Part shown: piece by piece, positions 26,804 to 35,803 of the stretch
How the letters are laid out: the number at the start of each line of letters is the position of its first letter
How positions within the stretch are numbered: the stretch's first letter is position 1
Assembly (NCBI GenBank): GCA_051646185.1
Contig: JBOFCS010000183.1
Coordinates: forward strand, 1 to 35,933
Direction of reading: 5' to 3'
DNA length: 35,933 nucleotides
Source: JBOFCS01 sp051646185
GTDB taxonomy: Bacteria > Actinomycetota > Actinomycetes > Mycobacteriales > Mycobacteriaceae
Made by a program: the position numbers and the translations under genes
Notes under the pieces: model-generated
Told to the model about the DNA's origin: nothing
The model's database searches: none
What the model saw: only the letters and a program-made list of their open reading frames with translations

Positions 26804-29744
26804 CAATGGCCTCCTGCCCTAAAGCAACCAGTGAACTGAGCTGTTCGGTGTTGAGCTCTGTGAGCCACTTTTCCCCTGAGCTCACGGCTAAATCTGCAAG
26901 TTTAACCTTAGCCGAAATCATCTCGTCAATCCGCTCTTCAACAGTACCAACACAGAGTAATTTACGAATTTGTACATTTTTCTTTTGGCCAATTCGAAAA
27001 GCACGATCGGTAGCTTGGTTTTCCACGGCAGGATTCCACCATCTATCTAGGTGAACAACATGATTGGCTGATATTAGATTTAACCCTACGCCACCAGCCT
27101 TAAGTGAAAGCAGCATAATTGGCGGCCCCTGTGCATCCTGAAATTGCGCTATCATACTGTCCCGCTGTTTTTTTGTGACACCACCATGAAAAAAGGGGAC
27201 TGGCACTGAAAAACGTTCAGCAAGGTAGGGCGCAAGTAACTGCCCAAAATCTCGAAATTGTGTGAACAGCAATATTTTTTCATCTTCAGCAAGCACTGAT
27301 TCAACTATATCTTCAACAAGCGCAACTTTGCCAGAACGATGCTTACCCCGGTGCAGAATCTGTGAACCATCCCCCAAAAAATGAGCCGGATGGTTGCACA
27401 CCTGCTTGAGTCTAGTCAAAGCAGATAGCACTGCGCCTTTACGTGCCATACCCCTTGCCTCTTGAAGTTTATTCAGCATATCGGTCACCACAGCCTGATA
27501 AAGAGCCGCTTGTTCAAGTGTCAGATTGGCTCGAATGATCATCTCAATTTTTTCAGGTAAATCTGCAATAACCGCAGTATCGGTTTTTACTCGCCGTAAA
27601 ATAAATGGTGAAGTGATACTTCGTAATACAGATAATGCTGACTCGCTCTGTTCCCGCTCTATCGGAATTGAAAATCTGGCTCGAAATGATTGTGCACTGC
27701 CCAACATACCGGGATTAATAAAGTTAAGAATTGACCGCAACTCATCCAAACGATTTTCCACAGGAGTACCAGTAAGAGCAATGCGATGTCTAGCGTTAAC
27801 ACTTGCAATAGCTTTCGCCTGTTGAGTGCTCGAATTTTTGATATGCTGAGCCTCGTCCAGAACCACCCTATCCCAAGAAATACCTTGAAACTCTAGAACA
27901 TCCCGCTGTGCTAATGAATACGTCGTGAGCACAATATCGCTATTTGCAGCTTGTTCTGCTAGCTCGGAACCGGTGTAGCGATCACTTCCGTGATGAACCA
28001 TAAGGCGAAGATCCGGTGCAAATTTGGCAGCCTCCCGCTCCCAATTGCCGACCACCGACATTGGACAAATCAATAGAGTCGGCCCGCGCCCCTGTTTCTG
28101 TTCATAAGCCATTAAGGCAAGAAGCTGAACAGTTTTGCCTAAACCCATATCGTCAGCGAGAACGGCCCCTAACCCCTTTGCGCTCATATAGGCTAACCAT
28201 TCCAGCCCACGTTGCTGATAAGGGCGTAAGCTGGCAGCAAATCCAGGAACCCGGCCAATCGTTTGAGGCATGGCACTAGGGTCTAAGAGATTTTCTAGCC
28301 ACCCAGAAGCAGTTATCGATTCAACTGTAACACCTGGAATATCAACCTGACTCACGTCAGTGATCATCGCGCCAAGGCTCAGAGAGCTTGTCGAGTTCAC
28401 CCGCGCTAGAACATAGCGGGCAGCACGAGCTAAAGTCCGGCCATCCGCTTGAACCCATTGTCCCCGCAACCGAACTAAATCCCCTTCTAACGTCGCTAAG
28501 GCGGCAAGCTCACCCGGATCAAGAATTATCTCTCCAAGCGCTAATTCCCAACGATAGTCAACGATTTCATTCAACCCCACCGGAGTAATATTAGCGGCGA
28601 TAGGAGTGTCCGGCGTGGCCGCATGCACTCGCAAGGCTGGGCGCAGAGCTACCCAAGAACGAGGCAAAAGTACCGTAATGCCGACATCAGCAATGGCCTG
28701 AGCTCCATGCCGCACTAAATCAATAACCACAGCCGCAGGCAGCAATAAATCCAAGGACCTGACATCACTGGGAACATCACGAAGGCGCGGATAAGCCTGA
28801 GCCGCTTCTGCTAATTTTTTTACCGCAACCTGCAATGCAGGAGCATCTGATAAAGACACTGGAATTGGCTGAGCCGCTTCACCTTCTGACCTTAAACAAA
28901 CCTGTAACCGCCAAAGACAGACGTCACCTAACTTAACTTCTCTCTCATCATTTAAGTCACTTTCTGGTTCAATAAGTTTCAACACTAGAGCGGGGTTTTC
29001 ACTGCTAAGACTATCCCGCCATTGACCTAGACCGGTAGCGAGTTCTTGTGATCCACCATCCCATGGCTCGTCATTGGCCCATGCTACAAATAATGATGAC
29101 TGTGGAGTAACACACCCACCAAGTAACAATCGGCAAATAGGGTCAGTGAGTTCACGCACAATATCGTCAAATAAACCCTGGGCATCATTGGAATTTGCTA
29201 GCCGCAAAATTGGGGGCATTGCTGCAGTAAGTTCAGCGCTCCAGGCACGTATTCGCGCGCCGCCAACCAATTCCCACCGAACCCACCATTGGCCTTGCGC
29301 CCGGTACACCTGCGGAACGATTCTCCCAGCATAAACCCACTGCTTGATACCCTGGGCCACCTGGGCTAAGTATCGAAGATCCCCACAAAGCATTCTACCG
29401 TCCTGCGGGTTGACCCCCAATAACAGCTGAACCGAATCTGCAAAAGCAGGGCCAAGCGCCGGCACTTCCCACTCATCTAGACCACCTACCCGGTCAGCGG
29501 AAGGAAACTTCACTACTCGGTGATGACGAAATTTACGATTGGAAACAAGCCCTTGCAACGGGGCCGGAAACGACATTTGAGCCAGTTCGTCCATAGAATC
29601 GACCGACCAAGGATAAACCGGAGGGTCCGCGCTTCTGGCAATAGTGCTCTCAAACCAAATTAATAACCCGGTGCCGACCACCCACAACCCGTGCGCCCGG
29701 ATACTCTGATTCGGACTGCACAGGACAGCACTGGAGACAGGCAT
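26796..29744 (-). CDS. SNF2-family helicase-like ATPase
   Basis: 982 residues. An N-terminal half of about 490 residues matches the bacterial SNF2-associated region (starting near HGLWVVGTGLLIWFE), followed by the SNF2 motor: motif I DDMGLGKT (531-538), motif II DEAQ (630-633), motif III LTGTPVENRLDEL, and in the second lobe the conserved LLSLKAGGVGLNL and QATDRAFRIGQ. Such enzymes translocate on double-stranded DNA and remodel bound proteins rather than unwind strands. First gene of the four-gene operon; ATG start with only a weak ribosome site. Divergent from the ABC exporter genes. No nuclease or methylase domain is fused. Confidence 0.92.
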   Translation of the reverse strand: MPVSSAVLCSPNQSIRAHGLWVVGTGLLIWFESTIARSADPPVYPWSVDSMDELAQMSFPAPLQGLVSNRKFRHHRVVKFPSADRVGGLDEWEVPALGPAFADSVQLLLGVNPQDGRMLCGDLRYLAQVAQGIKQWVYAGRIVPQVYRAQGQWWVRWELVGGARIRAWSAELTAAMPPILRLANSNDAQGLFDDIVRELTDPICRLLLGGCVTPQSSLFVAWANDEPWDGGSQELATGLGQWRDSLSSENPALVLKLIEPESDLNDEREVKLGDVCLWRLQVCLRSEGEAAQPIPVSLSDAPALQVAVKKLAEAAQAYPRLRDVPSDVRSLDLLLPAAVVIDLVRHGAQAIADVGITVLLPRSWVALRPALRVHAATPDTPIAANITPVGLNEIVDYRWELALGEIILDPGELAALATLEGDLVRLRGQWVQADGRTLARAARYVLARVNSTSSLSLGAMITDVSQVDIPGVTVESITASGWLENLLDPSAMPQTIGRVPGFAASLRPYQQRGLEWLAYMSAKGLGAVLADDMGLGKTVQLLALMAYEQKQGRGPTLLICPMSVVGNWEREAAKFAPDLRLMVHHGSDRYTGSELAEQAANSDIVLTTYSLAQRDVLEFQGISWDRVVLDEAQHIKNSSTQQAKAIASVNARHRIALTGTPVENRLDELRSILNFINPGMLGSAQSFRARFSIPIEREQSESALSVLRSITSPFILRRVKTDTAVIADLPEKIEMIIRANLTLEQAALYQAVVTDMLNKLQEARGMARKGAVLSALTRLKQVCNHPAHFLGDGSQILHRGKHRSGKVALVEDIVESVLAEDEKILLFTQFRDFGQLLAPYLAERFSVPVPFFHGGVTKKQRDSMIAQFQDAQGPPIMLLSLKAGGVGLNLISANHVVHLDRWWNPAVENQATDRAFRIGQKKNVQIRKLLCVGTVEERIDEMISAKVKLADLAVSSGEKWLTELNTEQLSSLVALGQEAIGD

Positions 29745-29995
29745 GGCTCTATCTAACCTCTTCCTGCTGACAAACTCTGATCACTAGCGGTTTGCACTCA
29801 ACAATATGCTGTCGCCTTGCGAGTAGATTCCCACTCCCCTAGTGTCGATGCTGTGGGTATTCTCAGAGAACAAACGCAATGAAAGAACACCGGGTGCTCG
29901 GGGAGGTCTCCGGTAAACAAACCCGAAAATGCGCTGCCATCGGCGACCTCTATCCGAGGCTCAGGCTTAATCTAGCCCCCCAGGAGAAATACTGA
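29745..29995. promoter_or_regulatory. Divergent intergenic region between SNF2 operon and ABC exporter
   Basis: 251 bases that must hold promoters for both directions. For the plus strand a candidate is TTGCGA (29817-29822), 17 bases, TAGTGT (29840-29845). The ABC leader then contains GC-rich stretches able to fold locally (ACCGG and CCGGT arms around 29890-29925). The exporter ribosome site is AGGAG about 10 bases before its ATG. No clear promoter for the SNF2 side was found. Weak evidence. Confidence 0.3.
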
Positions 29996-31741
29996 ATGCT
30001 CACTCAACTACTTCGTACTAACTTGCGATCTTATAAACTGCATTTAGTCATCATCGTCCTACTCCAGATATTGGGAACCCTTGCTTCACTCTATCTTCCA
30101 AGCCTGAATGCTGATATTATTGATAATGGCGTAGCCAAAGGAGACACCGGCTACATCATCAGTGTGGGCACGGTCATGCTTGCGATCAGTGCTCTGCAAA
30201 TTATTTGTTCAATTATCGCAGTGTACTTTGGCTCCAAGACTGCCATGGGCTTTGGACGTCAAGTTCGCTCAGCCATATTCCACCAAGTTGGAACATTCTC
30301 CGCCCAGGAAGTATCCAAATTTAGCGCCCCCTCACTACTGACCCGCACCACAAATGACGTCCAGCAAGTTCAAATGTTAGTGCTACTTACCTTGACGCTT
30401 ATGGTTGCTGCACCAATTATGTGTGTAGGCGGAATTTTTATGGCCATTCGAGAAGACATCGGGTTGTCTTGGCTGTTGCTTGTGTGTGTACCCACGCTAG
30501 TGCTAGCAATATCGGTAGTTGTGTGGCAAATGGTGCCCCAGTTTCGACTCATGCAAGACCGAATAGACGGTGTTAATCGCGTTCTACGTGAACAAATCAC
30601 TGGAATTAGAGTGGTACGCGCTTTTGTCCGGGAAGATTTTGAACGCCATCGCTTTAACAAAGCGAATACCGATCTCACCGATACCGCCTTGCAAGTGGGA
30701 AGACTACAAGCCCTGCTATTTCCGGTCGTGATGTTAGTGCTCAATGTATCTAGTGTTGCAGTACTGTGGTTTGGTGGACTTCGCATTGACGAAGGCCAAA
30801 TGGAAGTTGGCGCGCTTACTGCCTTTCTGAGTTATCTTATGCAAATTCTTATGGCAGTAATGATGGCCGCTTTCATGGCAGTGCTCATCCCACGGGCCGC
30901 AGTATGTGCAGAACGGATAAGCGAGGTACTTAACACTAAGTCTTCAGTTATCCCCAGTGCTATGCCCTTATCTATGGACAAGGCAAATGATGCTGTTCGT
31001 GGGACTGTTGAATTAACGAAGGTGAGTTTTAGTTACCCTGGGGCAGATCGTTCCGTTTTAGACAATATTTCTCTTACTGCACAACCTGGAAAGGTCACCG
31101 CCATCGTCGGCAGTACTGGATCGGGAAAATCAACTCTTCTGTCTTTAATCCCCCGACTATTTGACGCGACGTCAGGTTCGGTCTTAATTAATGGCTTTGA
31201 TGTCAAAGATATTGATCCTGAATTACTCTGGCCCCAGATTGGCCTTGTCCCACAGAAGGCGTATCTCTTTAGCGGAACCATCGCCAGCAATCTCCGTTAT
31301 GGGCGTTCTGACGCATCAGAGGAACAGATGTGGCAGGCGTTAGAAATCGCACAGGCCAAGGACTTTGTCGAAGCCCTCAGCGATGGCTTGCATTCAGCTG
31401 TTGCTCAGGGCGGCACAAATTTTTCGGGTGGCCAACGGCAACGTCTTGCTATTGCACGAGCAATAATTAGACAACCGCAGATTTACCTTTTTGATGACTC
31501 CTTTTCTGCCCTCGATCTGTCTACCGATGCAAAACTGCGAATTGCTCTTCGGGAAGTAACTCAATCCTCAACAGTTATTATTGTGGCACAACGTATTTCC
31601 ACAATAATAGATGCAGATCAGATTCTTGTTTTTGAAGACGGTAAAATAGTTGGCAGCGGAACTCATGACCAACTCAGCCAATCTTGCACTACCTATTCTG
31701 AAATTGTGGATTCACAACTACCTGCAGGAAGTGTGGCATGA
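29996..31741 (+). CDS. Heterodimeric ABC exporter, half with degenerate ATP site
   Basis: 581 residues: six membrane helices (about 15-300), then the nucleotide-binding domain with Walker A GSTGSGKST (372-380), signature FSGGQ (476-480), and Walker B ending in Asp500-Asp501, so the catalytic Glu is Asp. The H-loop His is Gln532 (VAQRIST). These two changes mark the degenerate half of heterodimeric exporters such as TM287/288 or BmrCD. The substrate is unknown; drugs, lipids or peptides are possible. ATG with AGGAG upstream; its stop overlaps the second half-transporter as ATGA. Confidence 0.93.
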   Translation: MLTQLLRTNLRSYKLHLVIIVLLQILGTLASLYLPSLNADIIDNGVAKGDTGYIISVGTVMLAISALQIICSIIAVYFGSKTAMGFGRQVRSAIFHQVGTFSAQEVSKFSAPSLLTRTTNDVQQVQMLVLLTLTLMVAAPIMCVGGIFMAIREDIGLSWLLLVCVPTLVLAISVVVWQMVPQFRLMQDRIDGVNRVLREQITGIRVVRAFVREDFERHRFNKANTDLTDTALQVGRLQALLFPVVMLVLNVSSVAVLWFGGLRIDEGQMEVGALTAFLSYLMQILMAVMMAAFMAVLIPRAAVCAERISEVLNTKSSVIPSAMPLSMDKANDAVRGTVELTKVSFSYPGADRSVLDNISLTAQPGKVTAIVGSTGSGKSTLLSLIPRLFDATSGSVLINGFDVKDIDPELLWPQIGLVPQKAYLFSGTIASNLRYGRSDASEEQMWQALEIAQAKDFVEALSDGLHSAVAQGGTNFSGGQRQRLAIARAIIRQPQIYLFDDSFSALDLSTDAKLRIALREVTQSSTVIIVAQRISTIIDADQILVFEDGKIVGSGTHDQLSQSCTTYSEIVDSQLPAGSVA

Positions 31742-33651
31742 CTCGGCCAGCAAATCCGTTGAGCAATATGCCCAACCCCAACGATAAGTCACGAGATTTT
31801 ACTGGATCGGCAAAACGACTCCTACTGCAGCTGGCTCCTGAAAAGTTTTCTTTGGCAGTGATTTTGCTACTTACACTAGGAAGTATTGTATTGTCGGTTA
31901 TTGGCCCAAAAATCCTTGGACATGCTACTGACTTAATCTTTAATGGAATTATCAGCAGGCAGCTCCCTGACGGAATATCCAAGGAACAAGCCATTGAAGC
32001 TGCTCGCTCTACCGGTAATAATAATTTTGCCGACTTACTATCTGGAATGAATATTGTTCCTGGTCAGGGTATTAACTTCACTGAAGTTGGTCATACTTTA
32101 CTGTGGGTTCTTACACTTTATATTGCCGCATCTTTACTAATGTGGATTCAGGGGCATCTTGTCAATAATATGGTGCAAAGAACAGTCTTTCGGTTACGCA
32201 CTAATATCGAAAATAAATTACATCACTTGCCGCTAAGTTACTTTGATACTAAATCACGTGGCGAACTTCTCAGTCGAGTAACCAACGATATTGATAATGT
32301 TCAACAAACCTTGCAGCAGACCATTAGCCAGTTGCTGACCTCTGTCTTGACCATCTTTGGTGTTTTAGCGATGATGTTTTATATATCACCATTGCTGGCA
32401 TTTATTGCCTTAATCGCTATTCCATTGTCATTGCTGATTACCGCCGTGATAGCTAAACGATCACAGAAACTCTTTCTAGCGCAATGGTCCCGGACCGGTA
32501 AACTGAACGGACATATCGAAGAAACTTATAGTGGCCACGCCTTGGTGAAAGTATTTGGCCACCAAAAGGAGGTTGAAGAACAGTTCCGCTATCAAAACGA
32601 CAAGCTTTACGAAGCTAGCTTTGGGGCACAATTCCTTTCTGGCCTCATCATGCCTGCCATGATGTTTGTCGGTAACCTCACCTACGTTGCCATAGCGGTT
32701 GTCGGAGGTTTACGCATCGCCTCAGGAACTATGACCCTTGGTGATGTGCAAGCATTTATCCAGTACTCACGGCAATTTACCCAGCCACTCACTCAGGTTG
32801 CCTCAATGATGAATCTGCTACAATCCGGGGTTGCTTCTTCAGAGCGGGTATTTGACATGCTGGATGCACCAGAACAAGAGCTAGAAACTGCGACAGTTAC
32901 CTTGAGCAAAAATAGCGGTAGAGTCACGTTTGAAAACGTTTCATTCCGGTATCATGCACAGACTCCACTCATCGATGACTTATCACTTATTGCCGAACCT
33001 GGCCAAACAATTGCCATTGTTGGTCCAACTGGGGCCGGAAAAACTACATTGGTCAACTTAATTTTGCGATTCTATGAGCTCGACTCAGGGCGTATCACTG
33101 TGGATGGAAATGATATCAGAACGCTTAGCAGAGATGATTTACGTTCAAAAATTGGTATGGTACTGCAGGATACGTGGTTATTTGGTGGCACTATTCGAGA
33201 TAACATCGCCTATGGAAGACCCGAAGCTACAGAAGAAGAAATTTTGGAAGCGGCGCAGGCAACTTTTGTTGACCGCTTTGTCCATACACTCCCCGACGGC
33301 TACAACACCATTATTGACGAAGAAGGCAATAATGTTAGCGCTGGGGAAAAACAATTACTGACAATCGCGCGGGCCTTCCTCGCTCAGCCAACCCTGTTAA
33401 TCCTTGATGAAGCCACTAGTTCCGTTGATACCCGGACCGAAGTTCTGGTTCAGAAAGCCATGTCTGCTCTTCGGCAGGATCGTACTAGCTTCATTATTGC
33501 GCATCGTCTTTCTACCATTCGCGATGCAGACCTTATTCTTGTGATGGAGTCAGGAGCAATTGTTGAGCAGGGCAGTCACACTGAATTGCTTGCAGCCCAA
33601 GGAGTTTACTACGACCTTTATAATGCCCAATTCACAGCGGCCTCCGCTTAA
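31738..33651 (+). CDS. Heterodimeric ABC exporter, half with catalytic ATP site
   Basis: 637 residues: a hydrophilic N-terminus, six membrane helices with a long first extracytoplasmic loop (about 68-115), and a nucleotide-binding domain. Walker A GPTGAGKTT (429-437), signature VSAGE (533-537, not the LSGGQ consensus), Walker B LLILDE (Glu558) and His589. It carries the catalytic Glu and His missing from its partner, while the partner carries the canonical signature, so one good ATP site forms in the dimer. The start overlaps the first half by ATGA. Its 3' end meets the remnant of the lipoprotein array on the other strand, with a 4-base overlap. Confidence 0.93.
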   Translation: MTRPANPLSNMPNPNDKSRDFTGSAKRLLLQLAPEKFSLAVILLLTLGSIVLSVIGPKILGHATDLIFNGIISRQLPDGISKEQAIEAARSTGNNNFADLLSGMNIVPGQGINFTEVGHTLLWVLTLYIAASLLMWIQGHLVNNMVQRTVFRLRTNIENKLHHLPLSYFDTKSRGELLSRVTNDIDNVQQTLQQTISQLLTSVLTIFGVLAMMFYISPLLAFIALIAIPLSLLITAVIAKRSQKLFLAQWSRTGKLNGHIEETYSGHALVKVFGHQKEVEEQFRYQNDKLYEASFGAQFLSGLIMPAMMFVGNLTYVAIAVVGGLRIASGTMTLGDVQAFIQYSRQFTQPLTQVASMMNLLQSGVASSERVFDMLDAPEQELETATVTLSKNSGRVTFENVSFRYHAQTPLIDDLSLIAEPGQTIAIVGPTGAGKTTLVNLILRFYELDSGRITVDGNDIRTLSRDDLRSKIGMVLQDTWLFGGTIRDNIAYGRPEATEEEILEAAQATFVDRFVHTLPDGYNTIIDEEGNNVSAGEKQLLTIARAFLAQPTLLILDEATSSVDTRTEVLVQKAMSALRQDRTSFIIAHRLSTIRDADLILVMESGAIVEQGSHTELLAAQGVYYDLYNAQFTAASA

Positions 33652-33806
33652 ACGATGCTGGAGATTACTATCGTTTTATTTTGAAATATTTTACAGAACA
33701 TCAGAACTAAAATACCCAGGAAGCTTAAGCTGTCCCGCCCAATGGCTAACGTCACCGCCACACCCAACGCAACAGCAGTAAAGTAGCGCCAACGAGCGAC
33801 AATCAC
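33648..33806 (-). pseudogene. Remnant of a further lipoprotein copy (signal-peptide end only)
   Basis: Open reading frame of 52 codons that starts with GTG inside the stop of the frameshifted copy (GTGA), exactly as the other copies do. Its first residues, MIVARWRYFTAVALGV, nearly match those of the frameshifted copy (MIVTRWRYFTAVALGV), and the DNA at 33750-33806 is close to 34420-34473. After about 16 codons the similarity is lost and no lipobox cysteine or core domain follows. It ends within the last bases of the ABC gene. Best read as a copy truncated by deletion. Confidence 0.6.
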
Positions 33807-34470
33807 TGCCGCATCCGCGCCAGCTGCTCCAACTCCTCCGGGGAAAAATACTCTGGATCAAGAAGTACTGTGTATTCCAAGGTGACATGCCCATTCTTGG
33901 AAGTAGCAGTCACCTCTACTTTCAAACCTGCAGGACCAATACTGCTTCCTAATGAACTCTCCTCTTTTTCTTTTCCTAATTTTATGGCCAAGGAGATCCA
34001 CAACTCCACATCATCGTGGCTAAATCCCCAGCGTTGGATTCCTTGCCGCAGTTCAGTAAACCCAGCTAAAGGATCCTCAAAAAACGCCAAAACTTTATAT
34101 AAGCAACATTTTGCTTATATAAATCATGAGTGAACACCATGGTGTCGGTGGTGATGACTTCTTGACGTTCCGGAGCATCAAGAATCAAGGTTTTCTCTCC
34201 CGACCCAGCACCACCAATAAGAGGTAAAAACCCACCCACCGGTAGTCCCACCTCCGCTAACGACAACACACCGTCACGCAAATCAAACCGAGCCTGCCCC
34301 GACTGCTTAATCTGCTTAATCCCTTCTTCGGTCAAATGCGAATATGGTTGCGGCACAAAAGTAGACAACTCATCCCCTCCCACACGCGCAGTACACCCAA
34401 CACAAGCTAATACAAAGACCACAACACCCAGCGCAACAGCAGTAAAGTAGCGCCAACGAGTGACAATCAC
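33803..34470 (-). pseudogene. Array lipoprotein copy 1, frameshifted
   Basis: Third gene in transcription order. The first frame (GTG at 34470) runs from the signal peptide through the conserved core to KFWRF and then leaves the family sequence, ending at 34066. The rest of the protein, FEDPLAGFTELRQGIQRW to the C-terminal LARMRQ, continues in another frame to 33803. The cause is one missing base in a homopolymer: six A's then one C on the plus strand (34079-34085), where copy 3 has seven A's and copy 2 has six A's and two C's. It could be a true pseudogene, a switchable gene, or a sequencing error. The start overlaps the copy 2 stop as GTGA. Confidence 0.85.
34094..34123. repeat. Perfect 13-bp inverted repeat inside copy 1
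   Basis: Arms TTTATATAAGCAA (34094-34106) and TTGCTTATATAAA (34111-34123), with loop CATT. It lies 9 bases from the frameshifted homopolymer. Copy 2 has only a 9-bp version (34766-34774 with 34779-34787), and copy 3 has none. It falls in coding sequence for the residues around YKQNVAYIK. Confidence 0.9.
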
Positions 34471-35138
34471 TGCCGCATCCGCGCCAACTGCTCCAACTCC
34501 TCCGGGGAAAAATACTCTGGATCAAGATAGATAGTGTATTCCAGGGTGACATGCCCGTTCTTGGAAGTAGCAGTCACTCCCGCCAATAAACCGGCGGGGC
34601 CGATGCTCCCACTTATTGATCTTTCTTCTTTTTTTTCTTTTCCGGATTTTGTGGATTCGGCGATCCAGAGTTCCACACTTTTGGGCTTCAATGCCCAGCG
34701 TTGGATTCCCTGCCGCAATTCAGCAAACGCCACCAAGGGGTCCTCAAAAAACCGCCAAAACTTAATATAAGCAACATTTTGCTTATACACATCGTCGGTG
34801 AATACCATAGTTTCGGTGGTGATGACTTCTTGACGTTCCGGAGCATCAAGAATCAGGGTTTTTTCTCCTGACCCAGCACCACCAATAAGGGGTAAAAACC
34901 CACCCACGGGTAGTCCGACTTCCGCTAAGGATAAGGTACCATCACGCAAATCAAACCGAGCCTGACCCGACTGCTTAATCTGCTTAATTCCCTCCTCCGA
35001 TAAATGCGAATACGGTTGCGGCACAAAAGTAGACAACTCATCATCTCCCACACGTAGAGTACAGCTAGCGCAGGCTAATACAAAGACCACAACACCCAGC
35101 GCAACGGCAGCCCAGTAACACCGTTGATCGATAATCAC
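34467..35138 (-). CDS. Array lipoprotein copy 2, unknown function
   Basis: 223 residues. An N-terminal hydrophobic signal (about 8-24) ends in cysteines suited to lipid attachment (VLAC or CASC), followed by a core shared almost unchanged with the other copies (DELSTFVPQPYSHL through RQEVITT, 76 residues, two differences from copy 3). A more variable second half ends in the shared EELEQLARMRQ. I do not recognise a known domain. The lipobox is less standard than in copy 3, so the attachment cysteine is uncertain. The GTG start overlaps the copy 3 stop (GTGA) and the gene's own stop overlaps copy 1 in the same way, so all copies are probably translated in series. Confidence 0.82.
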   Translation of the reverse strand: MIIDQRCYWAAVALGVVVFVLACASCTLRVGDDELSTFVPQPYSHLSEEGIKQIKQSGQARFDLRDGTLSLAEVGLPVGGFLPLIGGAGSGEKTLILDAPERQEVITTETMVFTDDVYKQNVAYIKFWRFFEDPLVAFAELRQGIQRWALKPKSVELWIAESTKSGKEKKEERSISGSIGPAGLLAGVTATSKNGHVTLEYTIYLDPEYFSPEELEQLARMRQ

Positions 35139-35803
35139 TGCCGCATCCGCGCCAACTGCTCCAACTCCTCCGGGGAGTAGTTGCGTGGGTCAAGGCGTAC
35201 GGTGTATTCCAAGGTGACATGCCCATTCTTGGAAGTGGCACTTACTCCCATCAATAGTCCTGCGGAACCAACACCAGAACCCACGTAGCTTTCGTTTTTT
35301 TCTTTTCCCGATTTTATGGCGGAAGTAATCCACTGCTCCACATCGTCGGGGTTAAATCCCCAGCGTTGGATTCCCTGCCGCAATTCAACAAACGCCACCA
35401 AGGGGTCCTCAAAAAAACGCCAAAACTTAATATAAGCAACATTTTCTGCATGTGAGTAACCAGCGAACATCATAGTTTCGGTGGTGATGACTTCTTGACG
35501 TTCCGGAGCATCAAGAATCAAGGTTTTTTCTCCCGACCCAGCACCACCAATAAGAGGTAAAAACCCACCCACCGGCAACCCCACCTCCGCTAACGACAAC
35601 ACACCATCACGCAAATCAAACCGAGCCTGACCCGACTGCTTAATCTGCTTAATCCCCTCCTCCGTCAAATGCGAATACGGTTGCGGCACAAAAGTAGACA
35701 ACTCATCATCTCCCACACGTAGAGTACAGCTAGAAACAACCAAAACACCCACCACAGCACACGCTACCGCCGTGGTCACCGCACGCACCCTGAGATATCT
35801 CAT
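35135..35803 (-). CDS. Array lipoprotein copy 3, unknown function
   Basis: 222 residues from the ATG at 35803. A clean lipoprotein signal: basic start (MRYLRVR), hydrophobic stretch, and lipobox VSSC with Cys about residue 26. It is followed by the 76-residue core, identical in copy 1, then a different short patch (FAGYSHAE in place of FTDDVYKQ of copy 2), and the shared C-terminus. The ATG overlaps the stop of the upstream gene as TAATG; a GTG three codons earlier (35812) is the alternative. First gene of the array after that upstream gene. Likely anchored on the outer face of the membrane; function unknown. Confidence 0.82.
   Translation of the reverse strand: MRYLRVRAVTTAVACAVVGVLVVSSCTLRVGDDELSTFVPQPYSHLTEEGIKQIKQSGQARFDLRDGVLSLAEVGLPVGGFLPLIGGAGSGEKTLILDAPERQEVITTETMMFAGYSHAENVAYIKFWRFFEDPLVAFVELRQGIQRWGFNPDDVEQWITSAIKSGKEKNESYVGSGVGSAGLLMGVSATSKNGHVTLEYTVRLDPRNYSPEELEQLARMRQ

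Noticed and set aside
22283..29744. SNF2-containing operon as a DISARM or other named defence system
   Set aside because: No methylase, DrmA, DrmB or PLD nuclease gene lies in the window, and the flanks are housekeeping genes. Only a general resemblance through the SNF2 motor remains.
34094..34123. Inverted repeat in copy 1 as an intrinsic terminator
   Set aside because: The stem is AT-rich, lies inside a coding region, and has no uninterrupted T-tract directly after it on either strand.
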